Assembly: GCA_016618085.1 (NCBI GenBank)
Contig: JABLTG010000087.1
Coordinates: forward strand, 19,473-83,472
Source of the DNA: Neovahlkampfia damariscottae
Lineage: Eukaryota; Heterolobosea; Selenaionea; Neovahlkampfiida; Neovahlkampfiidae
DNA length: 64,000 nt
Reading direction: 5' to 3'
This document shows positions 11,273 through 23,505 of the stretch, in pieces. A model generated the notes under the pieces. That model ran no database searches, was not told the DNA's origin, and saw only the letters and a list, made by a program, of their open reading frames with translations. Position 1 is the stretch's first letter; every line of letters starts with the position of its first letter. A program made the position numbers and the translations under genes.

Positions 11273-12847
11273 ATGTTTCGTCGTTTTTCTGCAAAGGTGA
11301 CCTTCAATTATTTTTTATTTAATATTTATGAATAATAGGTTATAAATAAAAGGTTTTACAATAAAAATACACAAAAAAATTTTATAGAATCCACTCCTGA
11401 AAAAACAGGTGCAAAAAAATCAGCTAGAGGTCAAACTTTAGTTATTGTCGGTCTTGGACTTTTAGGACTTGCTGGTAGTTTATATTATACTATTCCACAA
11501 AGAAGAGTTCAAAAAGAAACAAAAGCTGAAAAAGAATGGGTCGAAAATTACGAAAAAAAACTTGAAAACCCATTTGACGAAAAGAAAGTTGAAAATATCA
11601 TAAAACAAGAAAATATAAACGTTTCAATGAATGAGGAAGAAAAAAATGAACCAAAAATTATTGTTCATTCTTTACAAGATGAAGAAACTGAAGAACAAAA
11701 AAAAGAAAGAAAAAAACAAGATGATAAAGAAGAAGAAGAAAAATTCAAAGGAACAGTTTATTATGATTTAATGGATAAACAAATTACAAACTTAAAAGAA
11801 AGAATTTCAGTTCAAATAAATTCAATTGAAAAACTTGTCGAATTGAAAGAAAAATTAACAAAAGAAAATCAACAAAAAGATGAAACTATTGAAAAACTTG
11901 AAAACTATCAAATTGACAATGAAAAAGAAATTCATATTTTGATTGGTAGAGTTCAAGAATTGGAAGAAAATTTACAACAACAAATTCAAAATGATTTAAT
12001 TGAATTAAATGAAAAATTAAATTTACAAAAGAATGAATTACTTGAAGAATCAAATTTAAAATTATCAGATTTAAAAAATGAATATGAAAACATTGTTAAA
12101 AAACTTATGGATGAAATGAATGACAAAATTTCAACTGAAATATCAAAACAAAAAGAAGTTATGGATAAAAAATATTTTGATAAAGTAAGATTTTGATAGT
12201 CATTAAGATTCTTTTTTTAGAATTTACAAAGAATTCAAATTTTTGCAGATTTAACTTCAAGAGTTTATGGAATGGAAACTATTTTAGATGAAAATTTAAC
12301 ATATTTGAAGAATTCATTAGAATTACAAAAATTAATGTCATCTGTTCTTTCACTTGAAGAAATTTCAAAAACTAATGCACCTTTTAAACCTGAATTAGAT
12401 TTAATTTCAAAACATTCATCAAAAGATAAATTTGTTCAAGTTTTAGTTTCAAAAATACCAACTGAAGTATCAATAGTTGGTGTAAAAACAGTTGATGATT
12501 TAGAAGTTGATTTTTCCAATTTAAAAAAAGAAGCTCTTTCCCTTTCTTATGCACCTGATTCATCAGGTTTATTAGGATTTATTTTTTCAAAAATTATTGG
12601 TAAAATTGTGATTGCAGAACATGGAAATGTGTCAGGTGATTCTGTTGATGCCAAATTGTCAAGAACTGAATTTTATTTAAAACATAAAAATTTATCAAAA
12701 GCTGTTGAAGAAATTGATTCAATTTCTGGTTTGTCAGGTGAATATTTGGAAGATTGGTTAAAAGAATCAAAGAAAAGATTAATTCTTCAACAAACTGTTT
12801 CCGCATTGAATTCACATTTATTGAATACAATTCAAGATATTCAATAA
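11273..12847 (+). CDS. MICOS subunit Mic60 (mitofilin)
   Basis: About 495 residues. The N-terminus MFRRFSAK joins across a 42-nt intron (11297-11338) to VINKRFYNKNTQKNF, a basic mitochondrial presequence. One transmembrane helix follows (TLVIVGLGLLGLAGSLYY), then a long acidic and coiled-coil central region. The C-terminal mitofilin domain ends with DAKLSRTEFYLKHKNLSKAV and DWLKESKKRLILQQTVSALN. Mic60 organises cristae junctions in the inner membrane, so its presence argues for aerobic-type mitochondria with cristae. A second intron lies near 12184-12219. CCAAT at 11254-11258 is 15 bp upstream of the ATG. Confidence 0.9.
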
Positions 12848-12976
12848 AATTTATGTTTTTTTTCTTCAAGAAATTAAAGTTGTTTTCATTGGTTGATTCA
12901 CTCGCCAATGAATTCGCTTAACGGTTCCTTAAAATTCTTCAAATGTAGTTGGTCAGTCTTGAATTCGCTGAAAATC

Positions 12977-13680
12977 ATGAACAAAAAAGTAGTGAACATT
13001 GACGGAAACATTGGTGCAGGAAAATCATCTTTGATCAAGAAACTAACAAAGTACGTACAACAACATCACAAAAACGTTACAACCTTCGTCATTGAAGAAA
13101 ATGTGGACAGAGACTCAACAACCAAAACTCTTTTGAAAAACTATTACCAAAAACCAAAACAGTATGCTATAGAATTTCAACTGTGGATCCTCAAAGATAA
13201 AGTAAACAACTTGGAAAATTTAACATCCACTTTTTAATGCAGCTAGAACAATTTGACAAAATTGACAATCCTGACTCTGTAATTATATTTGATAGAAGCC
13301 TAATGGCTGACAAGATGTTTTGTGAAACTCAATATCAAATAGGAAATATCACAGAAGAAGATTTTATTCTTTACTCAAAAGTAAGTGTGTCAATTTGTTC
13401 ATTGATAATGTTTTAATAGTTGTACCAAGAACTAATGAAAAAAATGTCAATGTGTGATGTTTTAAATATTTATTTAAACACTAATGTTAAACATTGTTTA
13501 CAAAGAATATCAAAAAGAGCAAGAGATGGTGAATCAAATATCAAAGATACTTATTTACAAAAGTTGGAAGATAAATATATTGATTTATATTCTAACTTGA
13601 ACAAATTTGAACTTAATGGAAATGTTTCTTTGAAAGAATTCGACAATTGTGTCAATCAAATAGTCAGTAAAATATTTTAA
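12977..13680 (+). CDS. Deoxynucleoside kinase (dCK/dGK/TK2 family)
   Basis: About 206 residues. It has a P-loop (IDGNIGAGKSSL), the IFDRS substrate motif, and the lid RISKRARDGE of the deoxynucleoside kinase family, which phosphorylates salvaged deoxynucleosides. Two introns, about 45 and 37 nt, lie near 13190-13237 and 13382-13419. An upstream in-frame ATG at 12908 would add 23 residues that could act as an organellar presequence. I prefer 12977 because 12908 overlaps a CCAAT box (12905-12909). The preferred substrate cannot be told from the sequence. Confidence 0.85.
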
Positions 13681-13736
13681 ATAAAAGTTTCAAATTGTAA
13701 ATTTAAATCGAATTTGTTTGTTTATTTATTTGTCCA

Positions 13737-15073
13737 ATGAACATTCGTTTTTCTGAAGAGAATTTGAAAATCATCAAAGATGAAGTTAAAAAGAGAACAA
13801 TTATACTGAACAAAACAACAATGGTGAATGATGTAATTTTAAAAAACAAAAAAAAATTCACAAAAAATTTTGCCAAATATGTGAATAATGAATTTTGTTC
13901 CGACATCAAATTTATATTAAAAGACAATGAAATTTGTTATGGACATGATTTTGTAATATCACAATATATAAAAACAAAATACATAATGGAGTTTCCAAAT
14001 CTTACGAGAGTAAAAAAAATCAAAAAAAAATTAACAAAAAAAAAAAAAAAAGAAAAATTTTATTAATGGTTTATATTTTTTGTATACTGGTGAAATTGAT
14101 GAAAAATTAGAAGTTATTGAATTGATTGAATTGTTAGATTTTTCTGCTTATTTTTATTTAAAAAATTTGAAAGATATGATTTATTTAAGTATTAGTAAAT
14201 ATTCTGATGAATTATTAAACTCAAATTCATTTTTAAACTTACATGAAGATGTATTAATGACATTATTATTTTCTGATAATTTTCCAATTGGAGATGAATT
14301 TGAATTATTGAAAAGAATTATAGAATGGGGTGAATATAATTCAAAACTGGATTTGGATATATTTTTTGAAGGAATTAGATTCACAAGAATTGATCCAAAA
14401 AATTTATTATCAATTGAAGAAAAAATTCCAAAAAAATTTTTGATACAGACCTTCAAGAATTTAATAAAAAATGAAATTGAAAGACCAAGAGGAGGTCCAA
14501 AGAAGGTAAAAAAAATGTCATTCCATTTTTGATATTTAAAAGTTTGAATATGAATTTGATTTTGATGAAAAGGGTATTCTATATTATATTGGAACAAATG
14601 AACTTCAAAATGAATGGGAAAATCCAGTTTTGAATAATATCGAAACAGAAATTGATGTTTTATTCTCTCCTTTGAGTGTTGATGTGATGGGAAATATATC
14701 CTCCTTTGTTGGAAGAACTAAATCTGATTTATGGTTGAAAACCTTCTCAGATTCATCATTTATTCTAGATTTAGGAGAAAGTAGAAAAGTTTTAATTTCA
14801 AAATATACCATCCGACATTTTTCTCAATCATGCTGTTTTTTAAAATCATGGAATTTAGAAGCATCCAATGACAATGAAAATTGGATTATTTTACAAGAGT
14901 ACAAATATTCATTGAGTTTATTTGATAAACCAAATCAAACAAAAACTTTTTCTGTTGATAAAGTATCAACATTCTTTAGATATTTTAAAATTCACCAAAC
15001 TGCTGAAAATTCAAGTAATTGGAATTTTGGCATTGGAGGGTTTGAGTTGTATGGAAAATTAATCGAAGAATAA
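13737..15073 (+). CDS. BTB-BACK-F5/8 type C (BTBD9-like) protein
   Basis: About 410 residues. The BTB domain begins near EFCSDIKFILKDNEICYGH and, after an A-rich intron near 14010-14065, resumes with LYFLYTGEIDEKLEV. A BACK region follows (DNFPIGDEFELLKRIIEWGEY). The C-terminal third is a galactose-binding-like beta-sandwich: KGILYYIGTNE, FILDLGESRKVLISKYTIRH, LKSWNLEASNDNENWIIL and FRYFKIHQTAENSSNW. This BTB-BACK-discoidin order is that of BTBD9 and of related protist proteins; such proteins are candidate cullin-3 adaptors. The ATG lies inside the sequence CCAATG (13734-13739), unusually close to the putative promoter box. Confidence 0.82.
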
Positions 15074-15206
15074 ACTAATTTTGTGATAGCTATCAAAGTA
15101 TATTCATTATTGTTTACACACTCAACTTTCATTGTGTTTCAATAAATTACTCCTCAGAGATTTAAAAAAAAACAAGTTTGAATATTTTCATTATTTTTAT
15201 TTTTGA

Positions 15207-16372
15207 TCAACCTACTATATAATATTTTGATTTTCTTTCCAATCCAAAATTTTCACCACCACGACTTTGCAATTTTACAGTGTGCACCATAACCTGGATA
15301 AACAAAGGAAATTCATGATAAGGCATCAAGTTTTTTTGCAAAAAGAAATGATCTTTAAATGTTGAATTTAATTCACCTTTTGAATAAATTTGATAATATG
15401 GATTTCCATTTGGGTCATTCTTCATTTTAAAAGGAATCGTAACTCCTATTAACCTTAGATAGTTAAAAAATAAGAACAAATTCAAACGATTCTGGGCTTG
15501 AAATTATATCTAAATCATATACATCATAATCATGGGAAGATGATATTGTACTTTTATTCTCAATGATATCATCATTTCCCATCAAATCAAACTGAGGGAG
15601 TGATATTTTTGATGCATATTTTGATCTCAATACATATAATTTATGTTCTTGAAATTCTTCTTTAAAATTTTTTTCAACATATTCCATCATTCCTTTCCAA
15701 TCAATTTTTTTAAATTCATCTTCCAATAAGAATTCAATATCGCCATATGAAAAATAGAATTTCATTAAAAGTAACATTTTCAACATTGCAGATTCATACA
15801 TTTTTTTAATAGTCTCCAATGAATGAATTTCGTTGACCAATGATTCTAATTCTTCGGTTGGTTCTTTATCTGAATAATGACTTTTAATAAGTATCTCTAA
15901 TAATTGTCGATAAAGGTTCACGTAACAATCCTCGGATGAATTGAAATTTAAAATTCGTTTTGAAGTTGATGTTGGGGTTAAGGATTTTTTTGGTGTTGAA
16001 CTTGGTGATTTTTCTTTTTTTTAAAATTAAAACTTGATTACTTTGTTTTTTCATTGCACTAACTTTTTCTTTATAAGTCTCTTCTATTGAAGGATCATTT
16101 AAACTTGAAGAATGGTCATTTGAGTTCATTTGGTTGTGAATGATTTCTCCAAATTTTTCATACAGACCTATGTCTGGATTTTTGTGATATTCTTCGGTAG
16201 CTTTGTCAAAAAGTTGATTGAACTGTTTTTCATTTTGAACTTTAGATTAAAAGTTGAATTTTTTAGTTTTACCATGATCACAAAATTCAGCTATCAACCA
16301 CTCTTTGTCTTTATTTTTTGCGAGGTGATACAAAAGTTGTTGATACACTTGTTCTTCACTCTTTTTTTGCAT
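15207..16372 (-). CDS. Unrecognised protein
   Basis: About 355 residues in four exons. The ATG at 16370-16372 opens MQKKSEEQVYQQLLYHLAKN. Introns at 16272-16240 (33 nt), 16041-16014 (28 nt) and 15487-15454 (34 nt) keep the frame open. The N-terminal half is helical, followed by a Ser/Pro/Lys linker (SPSSTPKKSLTPTSTSKR), another helical segment (LETIKKMYESAMLKMLLL), an acidic stretch with ENKSTISSSHDYDVYDLD, and a C-terminal VTIPFKMKNDPNGNPYYQIY segment. I recognise no domain. It converges on the BTB-BACK-F5/8 gene; ATTGG at 16393-16397 is 21 bp upstream. Confidence 0.65.
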
Positions 16373-16519
16373 TTATCTAAAGATAAAATTTTATTGGAGG
16401 AAATATGAGAATTTCCAATGTAAATAGTTCTTGTGAAATTTAATCAAATTTAATAATTTTCATCACTGAAAGAATTTTAATATTTTTGGTCAGTGTATTT
16501 CATTGGACAATCGTAAAAA

Positions 16520-18634
16520 ATGAACATTTTCAAAACGAAACGCAAGTGCGCAAAATTTTCTCTTCATGTCTGTATTCATTCATTGGAAAATATACCAAGA
16601 GACGGAATGGAATTATACTTAGTATGGCAAAGAGGAAAAAAATACAAAGGAGAATTATTCTGGTAAGAAAACAAAAAAAAATAAAACTAAAAAGTAAAAC
16701 ATCTCATGAAAATAAAATTGAATGGGACCATGACCTAAGCTTTGAAGTTACTTTATTTAAAGATAAAAATGTTGACAAATTTAAAACAAAATATCTTTAC
16801 TTGTATTTATGTGAAGGTGGAAAAGAACTAACGAACAATAACGTAAAAAAAAAAAAAAAATTAAAAAAAAATTTTAGAAATCAGTTCTTTCTGAATATAA
16901 GATTAATATTTGTGATTATCTTCATGATCCAATTACAAAAATATTTGAAATACCAATATTTACACAAAAAGGAAAACTTAAAGTGACCATTCAACCAAAA
17001 AGAATAAAAAAAAGTGATGAAGTTACCAAAATAGCATTAAAGTAAATAACCAAAATATAATTCAATTATTTTCAATAGAACTCCATTTATGACAGGTTTG
17101 AATATTCACATTTTTTTAAACTTAAAATGAAAAGATATTACAATTGATGAAGTGCCACGTGGTAAAAAATTACATCCAAAAGAAGAAGAACTTCCAATGG
17201 ATTCACGCTCAGGTTTTCTTTCAGTTGGAAAAAGAAGAAATATCAACATGTCAATAGGTATACTGTTTAGAAATTAACCTTTCATTAGATATCCATGGAA
17301 CAGAACAAGATAAATTTTTAGATGCCATTAATAATGTTGAAATTAAAAGAAGAGTTTCTGGACCTGCTCAACCAAGAAAAGGTTTTGTTTCAAAAAAAAC
17401 AGAATACAAAGAAGCAAAAGAAAAATTCAATTCACAAGAAAAGAAATTAAAAATATTACAACTTGAACTTGCAAAGAAATTACAAGAGTCAAATGAATCA
17501 ACAATTATTGAAGAATTGATCATTGCTCAAACACCACGATATTCAAATGATTCTGGTAAAAAATAATTTTAGATTTTAAATTACTTCTCAGAATTACCAA
17601 TATCAGCACCTATTATTTTTAGATCAATTCTTGAATGGAAAGGTTTTAATATGAATTCTCAGTTTCCTAAAAAAGTATTGGAATCAATTGAAAGAGTTGT
17701 TGTATCAAATAAACAAGATAATAGACTTTTAGTATTTTGGATGAAAAATTTGAATGTTTTGTTGAATTTATGTCATTCTGAATTCCCAGAAAAAGAAGAT
17801 GATGAAAATGAAATGGAGAAGATATCACTTTTTAGAATTGAAAATGGTAATGTTGTTGAAAAATCAATTTCAATTGATGAATTTGAAAGTCCTGTTTTTT
17901 TATTTAAGAAAGGAGTTAAAAGGATGACACAATTGATTTTTGCTCATTTATTGAGAAATACTTATGATCAATTAAAAGATCTTTTGGTAAATGCATTTTT
18001 TGAAGGAAAAAATTTGAAAAATGTAATTTTGATTTCTCAAAGAACAATGAAACTCTTTAAAGAAAATTTTATTGATTCAAGAATTCAAGTTCAATTTTTT
18101 GAACAACTTTGTTATCATTTGAATGCAAAATTTTTACATTATTTGATGAATGATAAATATGCGACAATGATGGTAAAGAAATTAATCATTTAAAGATTTC
18201 AAATTAGTATTCTATTAATTTGAAAATGTATATTGGACAATTTGAATCCATTTTTGATTTTAAACCAAAAAAATTGATCCAATCAAAACAGGCTTGTGAC
18301 ATATTTGTTATTGACAAAAAATCATTGCTGGATGAATGTAAGTTACATTTTTTTAATTTATTTTTTTTAAGCAATGAGACATGATGTTTGTCCAGATTTA
18401 AATGTTAATCAAATTAAGAAATTATTGAAAAATCATAAACCTGATGATTTTGATCCAACAAAGATTTCACCAAATTTGATTAATTCTTTTCCAAATTCTG
18501 ATGAATCTGTTGATATTGATGAATGCATCATTTTTGATTTGAAAATTTATTTGGATATGGATATTTCACAATGGAAAAAAGTTGAATCTAAAGATTTTGT
18601 TGACAAAGAAGGATTTGAGTTTTTAAATAAATAA
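16520..18634 (+). CDS. NT-C2 and dilute (DIL) domain protein
   Basis: About 600 residues in at least eight exons. The N-terminus (KCAKFSLHVCIHSLENIPRD, LYLVWQRGKKYKGE, WDHDLSFEVTLFKD, KVTIQPKR) matches an NT-C2 (EEIG1/EHBP1-type) membrane-association domain. A charged linker follows. The C-terminal half has a dilute-like helical module: PIIFRSILEWKG, NRLLVFWMKNLNVLL, RMTQLIFAHLLRNTYDQL and VQFFEQLCYHLNAKFLHYLM. DIL domains occur in class V myosin tails and in afadin, so a cargo or membrane-tethering role is plausible. Splice junctions were chosen to keep frame, for example SELPISAP after the intron ending near 17592 and LDESMRHD across 18339-18373. ATTGG lies 14 bp upstream of the ATG. Confidence 0.72.
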
Positions 18635-18682
18635 TTTTTCTTTTTTTTTTTGTTTTGAATTTTATTGGTGGAAAATAACTCA

Positions 18683-19236
18683 ATGACTGAAGAAGACGAA
18701 GTTGATGATTTTTTTAACAAAAACATTGCGGTTTCACCTGCTAATAAAAAACGAAAAATAAAAGAAAAGGAAAATAAAGATGAAAAAATACAAAAAAAGA
18801 AAAAAAAGAAAATAGAAAGAAAAGAAATTGAACATGATTTATTTCAAGAACTAAATGAAATTGAAAAAACATCAAAAAGTGAAACAACAGAAACAATAGA
18901 GGAGGAACTTCAACAAATTCCAGAAATTAAAAAAGAAAAAAAAGAGAAAAAAAAAATATCTGGCTTGGATGCATTACTAAATAAAATGACTGAGAAATCA
19001 AAATCGACAATACAAAAAAGTAAAAAGGATTGGGAGAAATATAAATTGGTATCTGGAACAAAATCTGAAGTTGAAAAATACGCAAAAGATGGGTAAGATT
19101 TTTTATGTTTTTTTTAAAGATAATTAGTTACGTTGAAGAAAAAAATTTTATTCAAAGAACAGATGTTAGACAGTTTGAAATCGAAAGAGATTTGAGATTA
19201 CAACAACAGGAGAAAAAGAGATTTGAAAACCAATAA
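18683..19236 (+). CDS. CFDP1/Swc5 homologue (BCNT-C domain)
   Basis: About 175 residues. The acidic N-terminus and lysine-rich middle precede the BCNT-C signature: SKKDWEKYKLVSGTKSEVE, then across an intron (donor near 19095) GYVEEKNFIQRTDVRQFEIE. Swc5/CFDP1 is a subunit of the SWR1/SRCAP complex that exchanges H2A for H2A.Z. The ATG at 18683 is used; the upstream in-frame TTG is not. The gene ends at the TAA at 19234-19236. ATTGG at 18664-18668 lies 15 bp upstream. Confidence 0.87.
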
Positions 19237-19337
19237 AAGTAAGATTCGAACAAAAAAAGGAACAATTTCTAATTGACCACAAGATTTACATTTACATTTA
19301 TAATTCTATTTTTAGAAATAATCATTTTCAACCACAA

Positions 19338-21343
19338 ATGAAAAATTCGACATTGAAACGAAACTCCATGAAGAATCATTCAAGTATAAAAAAAAGCAAA
19401 AAAAAACCGAATGAACAAGAAAAGTCAATTTATCAACAAATTACGGAATCTATCAAGTCTAAAAGTTCAGGTGAATTGATTTCGGCTATTTCAATTCCAA
19501 AAGAGTTTTTAGATTTAAAGCCTTTTCAGATTGTCGATTCATGTTTTTCAAAATATTATTTTTTTATTTTGACATCCAATAATATGATTACTGTTTTTGA
19601 TATCAAAAAGTTTGAAGCAAAAAAACAAATTGAATTGAATTTAAAATCTGAAATGTCAAATTGTATTGCTTATTTTCAAACATTATCTGATCCTTTTACA
19701 TTATTGGTTGGTTTTGAAAATGGTAAAATTTTAATGGTGAAAGAAGATAATTTTGAACAAAAAGAAATAGATTTTTCAAATGAAAATATAAATTCCTCAG
19801 TGGATTACATTATTCAAGTTGGCAATAAACTTTGGGTGTTAATTGAAGAACCTGAAATTTTAGTTTTGAATAATTTTCAATTTGAAAATAGAATAAATAC
19901 AAAAAAAATACTTGAATTTATTCAACCTACAACTGAATATATTTGGTGTATATTTGATAAAACAATTCAAATTTTAGATCCACTTGATTATGCTGTGCTA
20001 ATGGAAATTGAAATGGATTCAAAAATTTCCAATATAACTTATTCAAATAATACAATCATTACAATTTCAATATCAGGTATTTTGAATCAATTTGATGAAT
20101 TTTCTTTTGAAAATATTAGATCTATCAAAATTTCAAAATCACCAATCAATTCAATTGCTTCAAACATGAAAGAATTATGGGTTTATGATTTTGATAAAAC
20201 AATACAAATATTCAATATTTTGGTATTGATTTCATATTTTTTAAATCATTTTTGAAGGATTTTACATTGATGAAAATGATGAAAGGACTAAACTATTCCA
20301 TTGAAGAAATGTGTTTGATTCAAGATGTTTTTGATGAAAATTCAACATTACTTTGGTCAATTTGTAATGATAAAAAAGTTCGTGTTTGGAAAGGAAATGG
20401 TAAAATTATTGAAAAAATAGAAAATTATGAATCCGAAAAAGATTTTGAACCTTTTAATTTTGATGATTTGAAATTAGAATTTGAAGATGATCCTTTTGAA
20501 GAATCAGAAAAAGAAGATGAAATTAAGGAAGAAAATCAACTAAAATTAGAAATGAAACTTGATCAAGAACCCCTGAAAGAGAAGCAGGAATTGGAAAACC
20601 TTAAAGAAATGAATGATTTAGAAATATCAATGAATGAACCATTTCAAGAGAAAATTGATTTTACAAATGAAACTCTTTTAGAAAAATATGAAGATGAAAT
20701 TGAATCACTTCGAATTCAACTTCAAAATTCCATCAATGGATTGAATAAGTACAAATTTAAAAATAATCAAAATATCACAACAGAAACACAAACTGATTTA
20801 ACCTCAACAGAAATAAATCAACAAAAAGAAAAATTTGAAATTTACAGATTAGAAATGATAAATTATCAAAATGATTTGGATCAAACAATTCATGCTTTCA
20901 ATTTCTTATTAAGTGATTTAACAAAAATTAAAGAAGAAAAGGAAGAAATGAATGATATTTTAGAATTTAAAGAAAATGAAATACTCACATTAAAAAGTTT
21001 AAACTCAAAAATTAAATCAAATGAAGATGAAGAAGATTTTCAAGAATTATTAATTGAAGAATCACAAAAAAATTTAGAACTAGAAAAACGAATCATTGAA
21101 ATTAAAAAACAAAATGAGAATTTAACACAAAAGAATGAAATATTACTTAATGAATCAAAAGAATTGAAAACAAAGATAAAATTCATAGCCTCAAATTTAA
21201 ATATTTCAAATTTTGAAAATAAAAATATGAATGATTTGATTGGAGAAATTCAATCAACTGTCCAAGATGAAAAAGTTCATTTTTCAAATCAAATTCAAAA
21301 GTTATTGGAAAAAGTTGATCAATTTATTCACTTAAAAGAATAG
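19338..21343 (+). CDS. WD40-like beta-propeller and coiled-coil protein
   Basis: About 655 residues in two exons joined across a 36-nt intron near 20223-20258. The first 330 residues look like divergent WD40 blades (for example FFILTSNNMITVFDIKK, TLLVGFENGKILMV, NKLWVLIEEPEILVLNN, LLWSICNDKKVRVWKG). The C-terminal half is an acidic linker and then a long coiled coil rich in Glu, Lys and Asn from about residue 430 to the end. The architecture suggests a scaffold, but I cannot assign a named family. There is no exact CCAAT box immediately upstream, an exception among the genes here. Confidence 0.7.
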
Positions 21344-21425
21344 ATATTTCATATATTCACTTTGGAGAAATAAAAATTAGGAATATTGGTATTCATGTAT
21401 TTCATCAACATAGTTTCAAAATTAT

Positions 21426-22035
21426 TTATTCTTCTGTAATTTCTCCACAATCTTCAATGAAACATTTTTTTGATGTTGTTCCACTTGATGATCCAAATGA
21501 TTCTAATTCTTTTAAAACTTTCATTGACTCTTTATCACTTTCTTCAATTTCTCCAAAAACAACATGAGCACCATCTAACCATCTGAGAAATGTAAGAAAT
21601 ATTTAAAAATGAATCCATACTCAGTTTTAACAGTTGTAATAAAAAATTGACTTCCATTTGTATTTTTACCTGAATTAGCCATACTTAATTGACCTGGTCT
21701 TGTGTGTTTAATTGTAAAATTTTCTTTTAAAAAGTTTTTAATTTTGTTTAAAATTTACCGTCAGCAAATTTTTCTCCATAAATAGATTCACCACCATATC
21801 CATTTCCAGTAGTTGTATCTCCTCCTTGTACCATAAAAGATGGAATAATTCTATGAAATGGAACTCCTTTGTAATGAAGTGGTTTTCCAGATTTTCCAAG
21901 GTTTTTTTCTCCAGTACAAAGAGCTCTAAAGTTTTCAGCTGTTTTTGGAACAATATCTTTATAAAGTTTGAAAATCATTTTTCCAATGTTCTTTCCACCT
22001 GCGTTTACTGAAAAAAATACTTTTGGATTTTTCAT
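21426..22035 (-). CDS. Cyclophilin-type peptidyl-prolyl isomerase
   Basis: About 180 residues, a single cyclophilin domain (cyclophilin A-like, cytosolic, no targeting signal). Catalytic and binding residues are present: [14 protein letters not shown] (the key Arg), GSQFFITTV and [12 protein letters not shown] (the cyclosporin-contact Trp). A divergent-loop insertion ([15 protein letters not shown]) is of the type seen in plant cyclophilins. Introns follow ADGKF (near 21760) and TVKTE (near 21615). The C-terminus has two close cysteines ([11 protein letters not shown]). A shared CCAAT at 22077-22081 lies between this gene and the divergent Sel1-repeat gene. Confidence 0.95.
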
Positions 22036-22111
22036 TGTTGAGGTTCAAAAAATTGAATTGAGTTGACCAATAAAATTCGTTTTTTTTTCACAACTTTTTT
22101 AAACAAACAAA

Positions 22112-23505
22112 ATGAGAAGAATTCATCATTTCAGAAAAAACGTTTTGAATTTTCAAAATTATTCAAAATTAACATCAAATGAAGCAGTTGAACATTTTAA
22201 ACTTGGTGAAGAATTATTCCAACAAGGAAATTTTGTAAAAGCAGAAAAATATCTTTTGAAGGCTGCAGATAGTGGACATGCTGTAATTTTTATATTATTT
22301 TTTAAATTTTTTAGAAATCAACTAGATTAATGGGTAATTTTTATGCTCTTGGTTTGACTGGAGAAAGTTCTTTAAAAAAAGCAGAAAATTGGTTCAAGAA
22401 AGCTGTAAAACTTGGTGATGATGTTTCTTTATCAAATTTAGGATCTATTTATCAAAAACAAGGAAAATTAGAAAAAGCTAAAATAACTTTAGAAGAAGCT
22501 ATTCAAAAATTTAATTTGCCTGAAGCAAATATACAATTAGGAGCTATTTATTATAAATCACAAAATTATAAAGGAGCTCTTGAAATTTTTGAAAAATTTA
22601 ATGATCACTTCATCGCAAAAGTAAATTAAAAAAAAAAAAAAATTAAAAAATAAGAATTACATTGCTGAAATGTATTTGTTCGGAAATGGTAAATCAAAAA
22701 TATTAAACTAAAAAAATAGGTACATCCATTGATTATCAAAAATCCAAACAACTTTTTGAAGAAATTCAAAACGACGTTCCAACTGCTAAAACAATGTTAG
22801 GTTAGTTCTATTTCATTATTAAACTGATTTTAAGGATATATTCATATGAAAGGACTTGGTTGTGATCAAAATTCCGAAAAAGCAAAAGAAATTTTTGAAG
22901 ACAGTAAAAACTCATCTATTCTTTCAATGACTTTCCTTGGACAAATGTATGTTGAAGGAATTGGAATTGAAAAAGATGAAGATAAAGGATTAAAATTAAT
23001 TGAAAAAGCAGCTGGTTTAAATGAAGAAAATGCAATAATTTATCTTTCCAATTATTCAGCAACAGTAAAAAAAAATCCAACAAAAGTAAAATCACTCTTA
23101 AAAAAACTTATTCAAAAAAAAAATCCATTTTCATTTAAAACTGATGAAATTTTAAAAAATGAAAAAGAAATTATTGATAGAATGGAAAAATTTGTTGAAG
23201 AAGAAGCACCAAAAGTTTTATCCATTGAATTTGAATTCACTCAAGAACAATTGGATGAATTATCAGCAAAAGAAAAAGAAGATATTATTCAAAAAAAAAG
23301 AGAAGAAGAGCTTTTTAAAAGAATTGAAAATAATAAATGTCAACTTTTATTTGGAGAAGAACAAGAAAAAGAAGCTGAAATCTTTGTCAAAAATTTAAAA
23401 AGTGTAATTCAATCAAAAGAAACTGCAAAAAAAGAATTTCAAGATTATGGTTTTAAACTTGACGAATCAACTTTAAATCAAATTTTTGAAAAACATTTTA
23501 ATTAA
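22112..23505 (+). CDS. Sel1/TPR-repeat protein
   Basis: About 400 residues in five exons. Repeats of the Sel1/TPR type run from residue about 25 to 290: AVEHFKLGEELFQQGNFVKA, KAENWFKKAVKLGDDVSLSN, YQKSKQLFEEIQNDV, KAKEIFEDSKNSSILSMTFL and MYVEGIGIEKDEDKGLKLIE. The N-terminus (MRRIHHFRKNVLNFQNYSK) is basic and could target mitochondria. The C-terminal 120 residues are charged and helical. Very short internal exons lie near 22658-22700 and 22722-22800. The function is unknown; Sel1 proteins are scaffolds. The TAA stop overlaps the stop of the convergent acyl-CoA oxidase gene. Confidence 0.8.

Noticed and set aside
12893-12976. A longer N-terminus of the deoxynucleoside kinase starting at 12893
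   Set aside because: That codon is TTG; the only upstream ATG (12908) overlaps a CCAAT box, so 12977 is preferred.
16130-16408. A plus-strand hydrophobic ORF of 92 codons
   Set aside because: It starts with TTG and overlaps exons of the minus-strand gene at 15207-16372, which has better composition, splice sites and a CCAAT box.
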